Shown one piece after another: positions 24,773-31,982 of a stretch of DNA of 64,000 nt. The stretch comes from Vibrio aphrogenes. GTDB taxonomy: Bacteria; Pseudomonadota; Gammaproteobacteria; Enterobacterales; Vibrionaceae. The position numbers and the translations under genes are program-made. The notes below the pieces were generated by a model that worked only from the letters and a program-made list of their open reading frames with translations, did no database searches and was not told the DNA's origin. Every line of letters begins with the position of its first letter. Position 1 is the stretch's first letter. The stretch covers positions 1,459,619 to 1,523,618 of the forward strand of contig NZ_AP018689.1 of NCBI RefSeq assembly GCF_002157735.2, given 5' to 3'.

Positions 24773-26410
24773 ATGGAACGTCGTCGATTTTTAAAATTAA
24801 GCTCTGCTGCTGGTGTGGTTGGCTTAAGCTTACCTAGTATTCCTCTTACTTTCGCGCAGTCTGTGGCTCATAAAAAACAACCCACTTTGCCTATTCCTGA
24901 GTTAATTGATACAAGCAAAGGCCAAACAGCCTTAACGATTCAAGCAGGTGAGAGTCAATTTCTGCCTGACAAAAAAACGCCAACTTGCGGAATTAATAGG
25001 GCTTTTTTAGGACCCGTATTAAAAATGCGACAAGGCCAAGATGCTCACATTAAAGTCCTTAATACACTCGATGAAGCCATGACTATTCATTGGCATGGTT
25101 TAGAGATACCGGGCAACCTTGATGGTGGACCGCATCAACTCATTCAACCCAATGAGACTTGGCAACTGACTTTACCGATTCGACAACCCGCCGCCACCTG
25201 TTGGTTCCACCCACATCAACATCCTAAAACCGCCGAATATGTGATAAAAGGCATTGCCGGCATGATGCTGATTGAAGATGAGATTACCGATAGCCTCAAC
25301 TTGCCTTCACAATGGGGCGAAAACCAAATTCCCCTAGTGATCCAAGACCGTCGCTTTAAAGACAATGGCGAATTTGATTATGAACTCTTGGATATCGTTA
25401 ACGTCGCCATGGGCTATGCTGGCGATCAAGTACTCGTCAATGGTGCTATTTATCCTAAAGCTCAAGTTCAATCCGGCTGGGTGCGTTTTCACGTTCTTAA
25501 TGGCTCAAACGCTCGCACCTATCGCTTAACAGCATCAGATGAGCGGGCCTTTTATGTGATTGCTTCAGACGCAGGGTTACTGGATAAACCTGTCAAAATG
25601 ACGCAATTGGATATCGCCTCTGGAGAACGTTACGACATAATGGTTGCAACTCATGATAAACGCTCGTTTGATTGGGTGACCTTACCTGTCATGCAAATGG
25701 GCATGATGCATGCACCGTTTGATCGTGCTTGCCCTTTAGTCACCATCGACGTCACTCAACAGCAAGGAAAAGGCGAACTCCCCGCTCAACTAACCGATTT
25801 ACCTGCCGTAGAGGCCAGCATTGCCAAGATCACTCGTGAGGTGGTGCTCGGTATGCCTGAAGAACTTGACCAGCAAGCGATGCAAATCATGATGGCGAGA
25901 CAGTCTAAATCATCAGGAATGGCAAAGCGGATGGACATGAAGGCCAATCATGGTGAACCTCATACAGATCACATGACGCATTCTTCGATGAAAGATATGA
26001 AGCATGGCTCAATGATGATGACAAATTCAACACCAAAGAGCACATTTACTCAAGAGCAATTACTGCATATTAATACGATTAATGGCCGCCCATTTGATAT
26101 GCAGCGTATTGATTTTGATGCGAAACAAGGTGAATTTGAACATTGGATTATTAGCCAAGGCAAAGATCACATGCTGCATCCTTTTCATATTCACGGTTGT
26201 CGTTTTCGTGTCCTTGCCATTGATGGTAATCCACCACCGGCGCACTTAAGTGGCTGGAAAGATACCATTAGTGTCTTTCCAATGGGACAAACGGAATTGT
26301 TAGTTCAGTTTAACCATCTGGCTAACAAAGATTACCCGTACATGGCGCATTGCCATATTTTAGAACATGAAGATACCGGTATGATGATGCAATTCACCGT
26401 ATCAAAATAA
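24773..26410 (+). CDS. cueO: Multicopper oxidase CueO
   Basis: CueO oxidises toxic Cu(I) to Cu(II) in the periplasm. A twin-arginine signal (ERRRFLKLSSAAGVVGLSLP) exports it folded. Copper ligands appear in HWHGLEIPG, CWFHPHQHPKT, HPFHIHGCRF and the final HCHILEHEDTGMMM, which supply the T1 and trinuclear centres. A Met/His-rich insert near residues 365-420 resembles the Met-rich copper-binding helix of CueO. Length is 545 residues against 516 in E. coli. The gene stands alone behind a CueR-type promoter and is followed by a hairpin. Laccase-type substrate use cannot be excluded, but copper tolerance is the best reading. Confidence 0.94.
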   Translation: MERRRFLKLSSAAGVVGLSLPSIPLTFAQSVAHKKQPTLPIPELIDTSKGQTALTIQAGESQFLPDKKTPTCGINRAFLGPVLKMRQGQDAHIKVLNTLDEAMTIHWHGLEIPGNLDGGPHQLIQPNETWQLTLPIRQPAATCWFHPHQHPKTAEYVIKGIAGMMLIEDEITDSLNLPSQWGENQIPLVIQDRRFKDNGEFDYELLDIVNVAMGYAGDQVLVNGAIYPKAQVQSGWVRFHVLNGSNARTYRLTASDERAFYVIASDAGLLDKPVKMTQLDIASGERYDIMVATHDKRSFDWVTLPVMQMGMMHAPFDRACPLVTIDVTQQQGKGELPAQLTDLPAVEASIAKITREVVLGMPEELDQQAMQIMMARQSKSSGMAKRMDMKANHGEPHTDHMTHSSMKDMKHGSMMMTNSTPKSTFTQEQLLHINTINGRPFDMQRIDFDAKQGEFEHWIISQGKDHMLHPFHIHGCRFRVLAIDGNPPPAHLSGWKDTISVFPMGQTELLVQFNHLANKDYPYMAHCHILEHEDTGMMMQFTVSK

Positions 26411-26419
26411 CGCTAATAT

Positions 26420-26447
26420 CAAACTAGCTCCGTTGAGAGCTAGTTTG
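26420..26447 (+). terminator. cueO terminator hairpin
   Basis: CAAACTAGCTC (26420-26430) pairs with GAGCTAGTTTG (26437-26447) ten bases after the cueO stop. The stem end is T-rich and TCCTT follows, a modest U-tract. Confidence 0.65.
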
Positions 26448-26456
26448 TCCTTGGCT

Positions 26457-26480
26457 AATTAACCTCAGCTGCGGTTAATT
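26457..26480. repeat. Palindromic copy of dispersed repeat
   Basis: A near-palindrome with AATTAACC at the left and GGTTAATT at the right contains AACCTCAGCTGCGGTTAA, a variant of the MITE end at 28248-28265 (three differences in 18). It lies in the cueO-Nudix intergenic space with no second end nearby. Confidence 0.5.
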
Positions 26481-26580
26481 ATTTATTCTCGTATTGGCTT
26501 TATTGATATGGTTTGAGAAGGCCTTGACTGTATTATTCCCCCGACTCAACTCGCCCAGCCTCAGTATAATGAGCAACCAC

Positions 26581-27015
26581 TCAATCAGTATGTTCACCCT
26601 TAAGCAATGAACTAAGATCGTCCTGATGTGCTTTTAATAGGTTTTGTATTGGTAAAAACAATGGCTCAGGCAAGGAATCTAGCTCAAACCATTGCCACTG
26701 CTTACATTTATCCACTTCCATCACTTGAGGTTCACCATCTCGAGCCTTAGCAAGCACAAACAAAGTGATATAGTGCTTACCCTCTTTCTCAAAGACATCA
26801 TTAGTAAAAGTAAGCTTACGTACAAAATCAATGGCTAAACCGGTTTCTTCTTGCGTTTCTCGTATGGCACATTGCTCTATACTTTCACCCACTTCAAGAT
26901 GCCCTCCTGGGGTTGCCCAAGTATTGGCCCCATGAGAACCGATTCGTTCTCCGAGTAATATTGCGCCATCACGTACAATGACTGCCGCCACTCCTACTCG
27001 TACTACTTGTTTCAT
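26581..27015 (-). CDS. Nudix hydrolase, NUDT15/MutT-like
   Basis: The 144-residue protein contains a complete Nudix box, GX5EX7REXXEEXG (GGHLEVGESIEQCAIRETQEETGL, of which residues 37-60 span the motif), so it should hydrolyse a nucleoside diphosphate linked to another group. The segment LGERIGSHGANTWATPGGHLE before the box resembles NUDT15-like enzymes that act on oxidised or modified dNTPs. The C-terminal CKQWQWFELDSLPEPLF is also typical. Substrate is not determinable here. The ATG follows AGGAT. It is the first of three leftward small genes in an accessory stretch, separated from the next by 94 bases. Confidence 0.85.
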   Translation of the reverse strand: MKQVVRVGVAAVIVRDGAILLGERIGSHGANTWATPGGHLEVGESIEQCAIRETQEETGLAIDFVRKLTFTNDVFEKEGKHYITLFVLAKARDGEPQVMEVDKCKQWQWFELDSLPEPLFLPIQNLLKAHQDDLSSLLKGEHTD

Positions 27016-27109
27016 TCTTTATCCTATTAATCGCAAATAATTGGTTCACAATATTCACGTTACTACGTTAAATATCCTGAGCCGTATTCTATATTGAAGT
27101 CCATTTCTT

Positions 27110-27691
27110 TTATGCTTGATTGATCCTTCTTTGGCTTTTATTAAACCCATAAAATACAAAGCAAAACGATAATAATTGTTGCGCCATCAAAATAGGCTTA
27201 GCTTGTAATAGCATTAAACTGGCCATACTTAAATTCATTAACATAAAAAACAACCAACCTTTAGTACTATTTTTCGCCATATAATAACTGCCTAACAAAA
27301 AGCCTAGCATCACACCAAGCTCTAACACTTGCGTCATTGAGGTTATGCCACCGTGTAAATTGACGCTATAAAGTACCCCAAAAGCTAAAGAGCCATAAGT
27401 AGACAAAGTGACTAGCAGGTTAAACCCTTTGTGGGGCTTTTTATGATCATGATAAGTGTTATATAAGCCTAATAACATGGCAGGGATCCCGCCCGCTTCT
27501 ATCGAGGCAGCAATCCAATTTTGATGGCCAACCAAAATAATGACCCATGCTGGCACTCCTAAAATATAAATAATCCAACCGATAATTTTGAGTTTTTTCT
27601 TCAGGCGTTGCTGCTGACTTTCTGAAACGGCAAATAAAATCTTATTCAAAAGATAAAAACTGCCACCCCAGATTTGTAAAATAAAATCCAT
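27110..27691 (-). CDS. Integral membrane protein, possibly PnuC-like
   Basis: The 193-residue protein has about six hydrophobic segments, a basic cytoplasmic patch near residues 25-36 (QQQRLKKKLK), and a charged loop YHDHKKPHKG near the middle. The layout of paired tryptophan-containing helices and the ending FYGFNKSQRR recalls PnuC-type nicotinamide riboside/NMN transporters, but I see no decisive motif. The neighbouring Nudix gene would suit a nucleotide-related role, which is only contextual. An alternative is an unrelated membrane protein of unknown function. The ATG lies behind GGATGAG. Confidence 0.6.
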   Translation of the reverse strand: MDFILQIWGGSFYLLNKILFAVSESQQQRLKKKLKIIGWIIYILGVPAWVIILVGHQNWIAASIEAGGIPAMLLGLYNTYHDHKKPHKGFNLLVTLSTYGSLAFGVLYSVNLHGGITSMTQVLELGVMLGFLLGSYYMAKNSTKGWLFFMLMNLSMASLMLLQAKPILMAQQLLSFCFVFYGFNKSQRRINQA

Positions 27692-27793
27692 ATTACATAC
27701 TCATCCTTGAGTGCATCACATCAACAATAACCAGGCTTTAGGCCAATTCAACAACCTTAACAAAACACCGGTTAAATCTTAAATCTTGCGTTC

Positions 27794-28195
27794 TTACTGA
27801 ATCACAGCTAATGCCTTTAAGGCCTGTATGGCGGCTTCAGCTTTACTCGATTGAACAAAAATATGGTCGTGATAATAAGCAGCAATCACATTGGCACTGA
27901 TCCCTTGAGAGGCCAATTGCGTAGCAACAACCGCAGTAAGACCAACCGCATCTAAACTTGAATGAACGGTTAAGGTTATTTGGCGGTATATACCTTCAAA
28001 CTTGATCCCTCGCTGTTCTGCCACAGACTTTTCAATCACCAGTGTTACCCCTTCCGATTCAACAAAAGTCGCCACCGGGTTACACTCAAGATAATCTTTT
28101 AACTCTCCCGCCACTGTACAAAAAACAAAATCACCATTCACTAAATGTGGGTTCATTGACCTTAATAATTGTTCGAGCTCGGTCACTCCTGACAT
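27794..28195 (-). CDS. ACT domain-containing protein
   Basis: This 133-residue protein looks like a tandem ACT-type regulatory protein (ACT_3/ACT_7 family). The C-terminal half has the pattern TLTVHSSLDAVGLTAVVATQLASQGISANVIAAYYHDHIFV, broken here by the usual beta-alpha-beta spacing, with hydrophobic strands and a Gly-rich turn. Such proteins sense small ligands, often amino acids; no enzyme domain is fused. The ATG follows AAGGAA. The gene lies 102 bases upstream of the membrane-protein gene and 50 bases from a MITE-like element, so its promoter may partly derive from that element. Confidence 0.82.
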   Translation of the reverse strand: MSGVTELEQLLRSMNPHLVNGDFVFCTVAGELKDYLECNPVATFVESEGVTLVIEKSVAEQRGIKFEGIYRQITLTVHSSLDAVGLTAVVATQLASQGISANVIAAYYHDHIFVQSSKAEAAIQALKALAVIQ

Positions 28196-28247
28196 AGATT
28201 CCTTTCCTTATAAAGTGCTTAAGTAATAAGAGCAACGATATTAGTTT

Positions 28248-28479
28248 AACCTCAACTGCGGATAAGTAGGTCGCAATAAAAACCATAACACACTGATGCA
28301 TAAATGATAAAAATATCTATCAGGTTCATAGGGTTGATTGCTTTCTCCCAAGGCTGCAATTTGGGATGGATAACAAGGCAAAATCATAAGTCAATAACTG
28401 GCCTATTACATTGATTTTAACGAAGCTAGACGCCCAAAGAGCTGTATTGAGTGACTTCGAGTTATCCGCAACTGAGGTT
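28248..28479. mobile_element. MITE-like element with 18-bp inverted ends and 5-bp target duplication
   Basis: The left end AACCTCAACTGCGGATAA (28248-28265) and the reverse complement of the right end (28462-28479, AACCTCAGTTGCGGATAA) agree at 16 of 18 bases. The 232-bp unit is flanked on both sides by AGTTT (28243-28247 and 28480-28484), as expected for a transposition target duplication. The interior has no open reading frame of note, so it is non-autonomous. The mobilising transposase family is not identified. The right end overlaps the stop codon of the LprI-like gene. Confidence 0.75.
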
Positions 28480-28888
28480 AGTTTAAGATAGGCTCAACCA
28501 ATACCGGCGGAGTACTGTCCATATAGGTTAGAAACGTTTCCCAAATTTCATGGGTTCTTTGTTTGGTGAGTTGTGTTTTGCAAGAGGCTGCCATCACACC
28601 TCGAATGGTGCCATCACGCCATTGTGTGTAGACCGAAGAGCAATGCGCTTGCATATATTGTTGCCAGTGATTCTGTGCCACTTCAATAGCCTTCACCAAT
28701 TCTTTATCTTCAGCATGTTGCTCTAAACTGGCTGCAAAATATTTATCTAGCTCTTGCGTGGCTTGCTTCAATTTATCCATCGCGCATTCATTTATTTCTA
28801 CCGTATTTTGAGGGGCCTGACAATCCACCTCCGCCTGCACTGAAACTGGTAGTAATAGGCATGACACTATCAACAACAATCGCTTCAT
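28478..28888 (-). CDS. LprI-like (DUF1311) secreted protein
   Basis: A signal peptide (MKRLLLIVSCLLLPVSVQA) is followed by a mature domain beginning EVDCQAPQNTVEINECAMDKL. This Cys-containing pattern, with further Cys at HCSSVYTQW and ASCKTQL, fits the DUF1311/LprI family, some members of which inhibit lysozyme. The chosen ATG at 28888 has GAGGAG about 6 bases upstream; the frame extends 7 codons further without support. The protein has 136 residues. Its TAA stop lies exactly at the junction with the MITE-like element, so the original C-terminus may have been altered by the insertion. Function is inferred only from the family. Confidence 0.78.
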   Translation of the reverse strand: MKRLLLIVSCLLLPVSVQAEVDCQAPQNTVEINECAMDKLKQATQELDKYFAASLEQHAEDKELVKAIEVAQNHWQQYMQAHCSSVYTQWRDGTIRGVMAASCKTQLTKQRTHEIWETFLTYMDSTPPVLVEPILN

Positions 28889-28959
28889 TTTTACTCCTCG
28901 CAAAATCACTGATTCTAACAGTTAAAATTGTGGTTTCATGCACTTAGCATCATAGTCAA

Positions 28960-29290
28960 AACAAATGACAAGTGGAAATATAAGTTACATCTCTTAATGT
29001 TATGAAATCTCGATAGGAACAACATAACAAAAACACTACAACCTCAAATACAAACATACGCTCCAACTTAATTACAACACCACAAAAAGCAAACAACCAA
29101 ACCAAAGGAAAAGCAACAATACCAACATGATAAATAAAAATAAAACATACTAAAAATAAACATAAAAACATTAAACAACAAATCACAAAATAAAAACAAA
29201 CAAAAAACATAAATCATTTTCAATAAATCAATCAAAGCACAGTTAATTTCACTAAAAAACAATTTAATAGAAATAATATTTGACAGTTAT
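28960..29290. other. A-rich, G-poor intergenic tract
   Basis: Between 29041 and 29220 the plus strand has only 6 G in 180 bases and is well over half A, with long runs of AC/AA words. No credible gene is seen: minus-strand frames of 64 and 84 codons encode only F, V, L and C rich low-complexity sequence forced by composition. A plus-strand RNA from here would be almost unstructured. It lies just upstream of the small lipoprotein gene. Confidence 0.6.
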
Positions 29291-29381
29291 TATTCAATAA
29301 TAAACCATACAAATTATGCATGATTCATCCATGCAAAATTCTTTTATTAAAATGAAAATTAAAAAACATTTGGATATATAA

Positions 29382-29699
29382 ATGAAAAATAAATCACTTT
29401 TAGCCTTAATCCTTTCTAGTTCATTTTTAACTGGTTGTATTTCGACTAGCGACAATGCTGTTGATATCACCTCTGTAGATTTCAACACATTAACTTGTGA
29501 TCAAATCGACACTGCTTTTGATTCTTATAAAGAAAACATTGATAGCTCTGATAATTATACAAGCCTAATTGGTCTAATAAGTCCTTCTGCTGAAAGTGCC
29601 GCTAATACAGCTAAAGCAACAGCATTGGCTGCTTATGCATCAGCTAAAAAAGTTGCAACTCCAGTAATTAAAACGAAACGTTGTAAAATTACCATTTAA
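29382..29699 (+). CDS. Small predicted lipoprotein
   Basis: The 105-residue protein begins MKNKSLLALILSSSFLTGC, a lipoprotein signal with lipobox LTGC (Cys19). After it come a Ser/Thr/Asp-rich segment, an Ala-rich helix (SAESAANTAKATALAAYASAK) and a basic end KTKRC. Two further cysteines (in LTCDQ and KRCKI) could form a disulfide. Residues after the lipobox are Ile-Ser, compatible with Lol-dependent outer-membrane sorting. No family is recognised. The ribosome site is poor (TATATAA before ATG). It is surrounded by mobile-element debris and A+T-rich DNA, suggesting recent acquisition. Confidence 0.65.
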   Translation: MKNKSLLALILSSSFLTGCISTSDNAVDITSVDFNTLTCDQIDTAFDSYKENIDSSDNYTSLIGLISPSAESAANTAKATALAAYASAKKVATPVIKTKRCKITI

Positions 29700-29740
29700 T
29701 TTTATCCTCCTTATAATGGTTAAAAATATCACTATTAATT

Positions 29741-29758
29741 AACTTCATCTGTGGATAA
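29741..29758 (+). repeat. Degenerate copy of dispersed 18-bp repeat
   Basis: AACTTCATCTGTGGATAA differs from the left end of the MITE-like element at three of 18 positions. It could mark the left edge of an older, decayed insertion that now contains the transposase remnants to its right. No target duplication was found. Confidence 0.4.
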
Positions 29759-29882
29759 CTAGAAAAGTGGAATTTTATTTAGAAATTTCACTTTTTAATA
29801 ATACGGTTAACATTCCTCTTAATATACGGTCACCAGAACGATATCCATAAATTTTCAAACCTGACGGTAGTTATAGACATAA

Positions 29883-30002
29883 TGCCCCCAAAAAAACCCC
29901 TTGCCTACAATCTCGTGGGTCAGTGAAGCCAGAGCCATAATTAGTTTTACTAAAGAAAATCCCCGTTATAAAGGCAAAGAACCATTCAAGCTAGTGAGCT
30001 AA
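29883..30002 (+). pseudogene. Fragment resembling the C-terminus of a transposase
   Basis: A 39-codon open stretch ends ENPRYKGKEPFKLVS followed by TAA. Its basic, Arg/Lys-rich character and its position against an IS110 remnant suggest the tail of another transposase, but I cannot name the family. There is no start codon or ribosome site. The frame differs by one base from the IS110 remnant that starts at its end. Confidence 0.35.
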
Positions 30003-30200
30003 AGTAAGGGAGGTTCTCTATATGGCAATGATGTCAGTGATACAATGCAGCCCTGTTTTCAAAGCCACTTACCAACGGCTTGTAGAAACAGGGAAACCTA
30101 AAAGGTAGCCATCATCGCTTGTGTTTGTAAGATGGTAGTCATAGTAAATTCGATGATAAGAGATGAGGTCATGTAGGATGAAATTTTTACTAAAAATTAG
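29998..30200 (+). pseudogene. IS110-family transposase C-terminal remnant
   Basis: Reading from GCT at 29998 gives AKVREVLYMAMMSVIQ, then CSPVFKATYQRLVETGKPK, which matches the C-terminal domain of IS110-type transposases. One A appears to be lost near 30101 (AAAAGG where AAAAAGG is expected). After that the +1 frame continues VAIIACVCKMVVIVNSMIRD. A TAG at 30173 replaces the usual Trp codon before DEIFTKN and the natural TAG at 30198-30200. The element is clearly dead. Sequence just after the stop (GACCATAGTTG) resembles an IS110 right end. Confidence 0.75.
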
Positions 30201-30287
30201 TTCTTGAGACCATAGTTGTTTGTTATGTTTTTGCGCAGAGGATAATTTGCAATACTAAGCATAGTCTTTATTGATTGCTATCAAAGT

Positions 30288-30569
30288 TTATGCGTTAGAG
30301 AGGACTTTAAACGATATAAGCATAGCAACTGAAGCAATACTTCCTGCGAACAAAGCAGAAAGAAACTTTGGTTTAGGTCCAAGCCACAGGCCAAAAACAA
30401 TAAAAATAACAACTACTAAAAAGCTGATCACTCTGTAGAGAATCCCAAGCCCTAAACATCCAAAACCTTCACAATATATAATTAATCGTAACCAATCATA
30501 TTTCATAGTCAATGTGAATAAAATAGCGCTAATCATGGCCAATATAAAGACAGTTGCACCAAATTTCAT
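30288..30569 (-). CDS. Small hypothetical membrane protein
   Basis: The 93-residue protein from ATG 30569 has about three hydrophobic segments (residues 2-20, 38-58 and 69-88) joined by short polar loops, one being WLGPKPKF. No family is recognised. An in-frame extension to 30629 is disfavoured because it would cross a hairpin at 30599-30619 and lacks a better ribosome site; GGTGAT precedes the chosen ATG. The gene sits alone among mobile-element debris. It may be a real cargo gene or a chance frame, but the membrane pattern argues for a real protein. Confidence 0.5.
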   Translation of the reverse strand: MKFGATVFILAMISAILFTLTMKYDWLRLIIYCEGFGCLGLGILYRVISFLVVVIFIVFGLWLGPKPKFLSALFAGSIASVAMLISFKVLSNA

Positions 30570-30598
30570 AAAATCACCAGTAAAACATAACAATTTAA

Positions 30599-30734
30599 TA
30601 GACGGAGAAAATCCGTCTAGTCTTTTCACCTATCATTCCATTCATTTTTTTACCGAGCAAGTAGCTATCTAACTTAACTCATAAAATCAAACTTATTTCA
30701 TACGTTCGAGGTATGAAATACGGAAATCATCCGT
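30599..30734 (+). repeat. Cluster of three hairpins, two sharing a common tail
   Basis: Hairpin 1 is TAGACGGA (30599-30606) with TCCGTCTA (30612-30619). Hairpin 2 is ATTTCATAC (30695-30703) with GTATGAAAT (30711-30719). Hairpin 3 is ACGGA (30720-30724) with TCCGT (30730-30734). Hairpins 1 and 3 end in the same ATCCGTCTAGT followed by a T-rich stretch, so they look duplicated. They could be terminators on the plus strand. Apart from these and the two structures described next, 30570-31053 holds nothing recognised. Confidence 0.4.
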
Positions 30735-30950
30735 CTAGTTTTCCAATATAAACTCATATCAGGCTACGGTGTAAATTATCAGCATATAGATTGATATGAA
30801 TTTAAATTCTTAAGTTATATCTAAGATTGTTTTTGAGCTCTGGTAACGTAAATAGGAGATTCTAAACAGCCCTCGTACCTTGCTTTTCAGAATGACGGTG
30901 AAATATAAATGAGGTTATTTGAGTTTACTGAATGTGAAAGTATTAATACC

Positions 30951-30988
30951 AAAAATAAAAAGCCCAATCCGTTTCTGAATTGAGCTTT
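30951..30988 (-). terminator. Rho-independent terminator downstream of kdsB
   Basis: Stem of 10 positions with one mismatch (30959-30968 with 30979-30988). On the minus strand it is followed by TTTTATTTTT, a good U-tract. It lies 66-100 bases beyond the kdsB stop and should end the comEC-msbA-lpxK-ycaR-kdsB transcript. Confidence 0.75.
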
Positions 30989-30996
30989 CATTTGCC

Positions 30997-31044
30997 TAGT
31001 GATCCTCACTGAGGTTAGTTAATAAACCTCAGTGAGGATCACTA
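30997..31044. repeat. Perfect 20-bp inverted repeat after kdsB
   Basis: TAGTGATCCTCACTGAGGTT (30997-31016) and its exact reverse complement (31025-31044) flank an 8-base loop, 9 bases beyond the kdsB stop. The inner part AACCTCAGT matches the first nine bases of the right-hand MITE end. It lacks a U-tract, so it is more likely a 3' stabiliser or two abutting element ends than a terminator. Confidence 0.6.
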
Positions 31045-31053
31045 AATTAGCGC

Positions 31054-31803
31054 TTATTTCGCTAAAATCTGACGTACAATTTCTAGATCTTCAGGCGTAT
31101 CAACACCTGCAGCTGGGGCTTCTTTAGCTAACGCGACATGAATTTTTTCACCATACCAAAGCACGCGCAGTTGCTCTAGTGATTCAATCTGCTCAAGGGC
31201 GCTTGGTTGCCAGTTCACGTAAGTGTTAATGAAGCCAGCACGATAAGCATAAATACCAATATGACGCATCAATGGTTGACGGATTACTTTATCTTCTTGT
31301 GCCCAAGCATCGCGATCCCAAGGAATCGACGCACGGCTAAAATACAAAGCGTAACCTTGTTCATCCGTCACCACTTTAACCGCATTCGGATTAAACACTT
31401 CTTGTGGCTCATCAATGCTCACGCCAAGCGTTGCCATAGGAGCGACGCTGTTGGCTAAATTCTCTGCCACTTGCTTGATAATTGAAGGTGGAATTAATGG
31501 CTCATCGCCTTGTACATTAACAATGATATGATCATCAGCAATGCCCATTTTTTTAACTACTTCAGCTAAGCGCTCAGTGCCAGATTGATGATCCGGAGAA
31601 GTCATGCATACTTCACCACCAAAGCCTTTGACGACAGATTCAATGCGAGCATCATCGGTGGCGATAATCACGCGTTCTGCTCCCGCTTGAATGGCTTGCT
31701 CATACACCCACTGCACCATAGGCTTGCCCACGATATCAGCCAAGGGTTTCCCCGGCAGGCGTGAAGATTGATAGCGAGATGGAATAACTACGGTGAATGA
31801 CAT
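31054..31803 (-). CDS. kdsB: 3-deoxy-manno-octulosonate cytidylyltransferase
   Basis: KdsB activates Kdo as CMP-Kdo for attachment to lipid A. The nucleotide-binding start ([20 protein letters not shown]) and the VQGDEPLI and PWDRDA motifs are present in order. At 249 residues it matches E. coli KdsB (248). Its ATG overlaps the ycaR stop (TAATG type), showing translational coupling. It is the last gene of the comEC-msbA-lpxK-ycaR-kdsB cluster, the order seen in E. coli apart from ycaQ. Confidence 0.96.
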   Translation of the reverse strand: MSFTVVIPSRYQSSRLPGKPLADIVGKPMVQWVYEQAIQAGAERVIIATDDARIESVVKGFGGEVCMTSPDHQSGTERLAEVVKKMGIADDHIIVNVQGDEPLIPPSIIKQVAENLANSVAPMATLGVSIDEPQEVFNPNAVKVVTDEQGYALYFSRASIPWDRDAWAQEDKVIRQPLMRHIGIYAYRAGFINTYVNWQPSALEQIESLEQLRVLWYGEKIHVALAKEAPAAGVDTPEDLEIVRQILAK

Positions 31804-31982
31804 TAGCGCCCCTCATCCATCGACATTTTACGTGCTTCTACTTCAAGCATCACAGGGATACCTTCTTTGATCGGATACGCTAAACGGTCGAACTTACAAA
31901 TTAGCTCTTGTTTTTCATTATCCAATACCACTTTTCCTTTACATACAGGACAAGCCACAATTTCAAGTAGACGATGATCCAT
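31803..31982 (-). CDS. ycaR: Trm112 family protein YcaR
   Basis: This 59-residue protein has one [12 protein letters not shown] cysteine pair (residues 9-12) and the [21 protein letters not shown] block of the Trm112/YcaR family (UPF0434). Only some of the zinc-site cysteines of Trm112 are kept. In other organisms Trm112 proteins partner methyltransferases; the role of bacterial YcaR is not established. The ATG at 31982 was chosen because it matches the family beginning [14 protein letters not shown] and has AGAGG upstream; a longer frame would run deep into lpxK. It overlaps lpxK by 20 bases and kdsB by one. Confidence 0.9.
   Translation of the reverse strand: MDHRLLEIVACPVCKGKVVLDNEKQELICKFDRLAYPIKEGIPVMLEVEARKMSMDEGR

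Noticed and set aside
28956..29262. Hydrophobic 64- and 84-codon frames on the minus strand, possible membrane peptides
   Set aside because: The F/V/L/C-rich sequence follows from the T- and G-rich minus strand of a skewed tract; there is no credible ribosome site.
30280..30740. Possible integron attC site and cassette around the small membrane protein
   Set aside because: GCGTTA-like word at 30290 and hairpins nearby, but no matching core site pair or VCR-like long palindrome.
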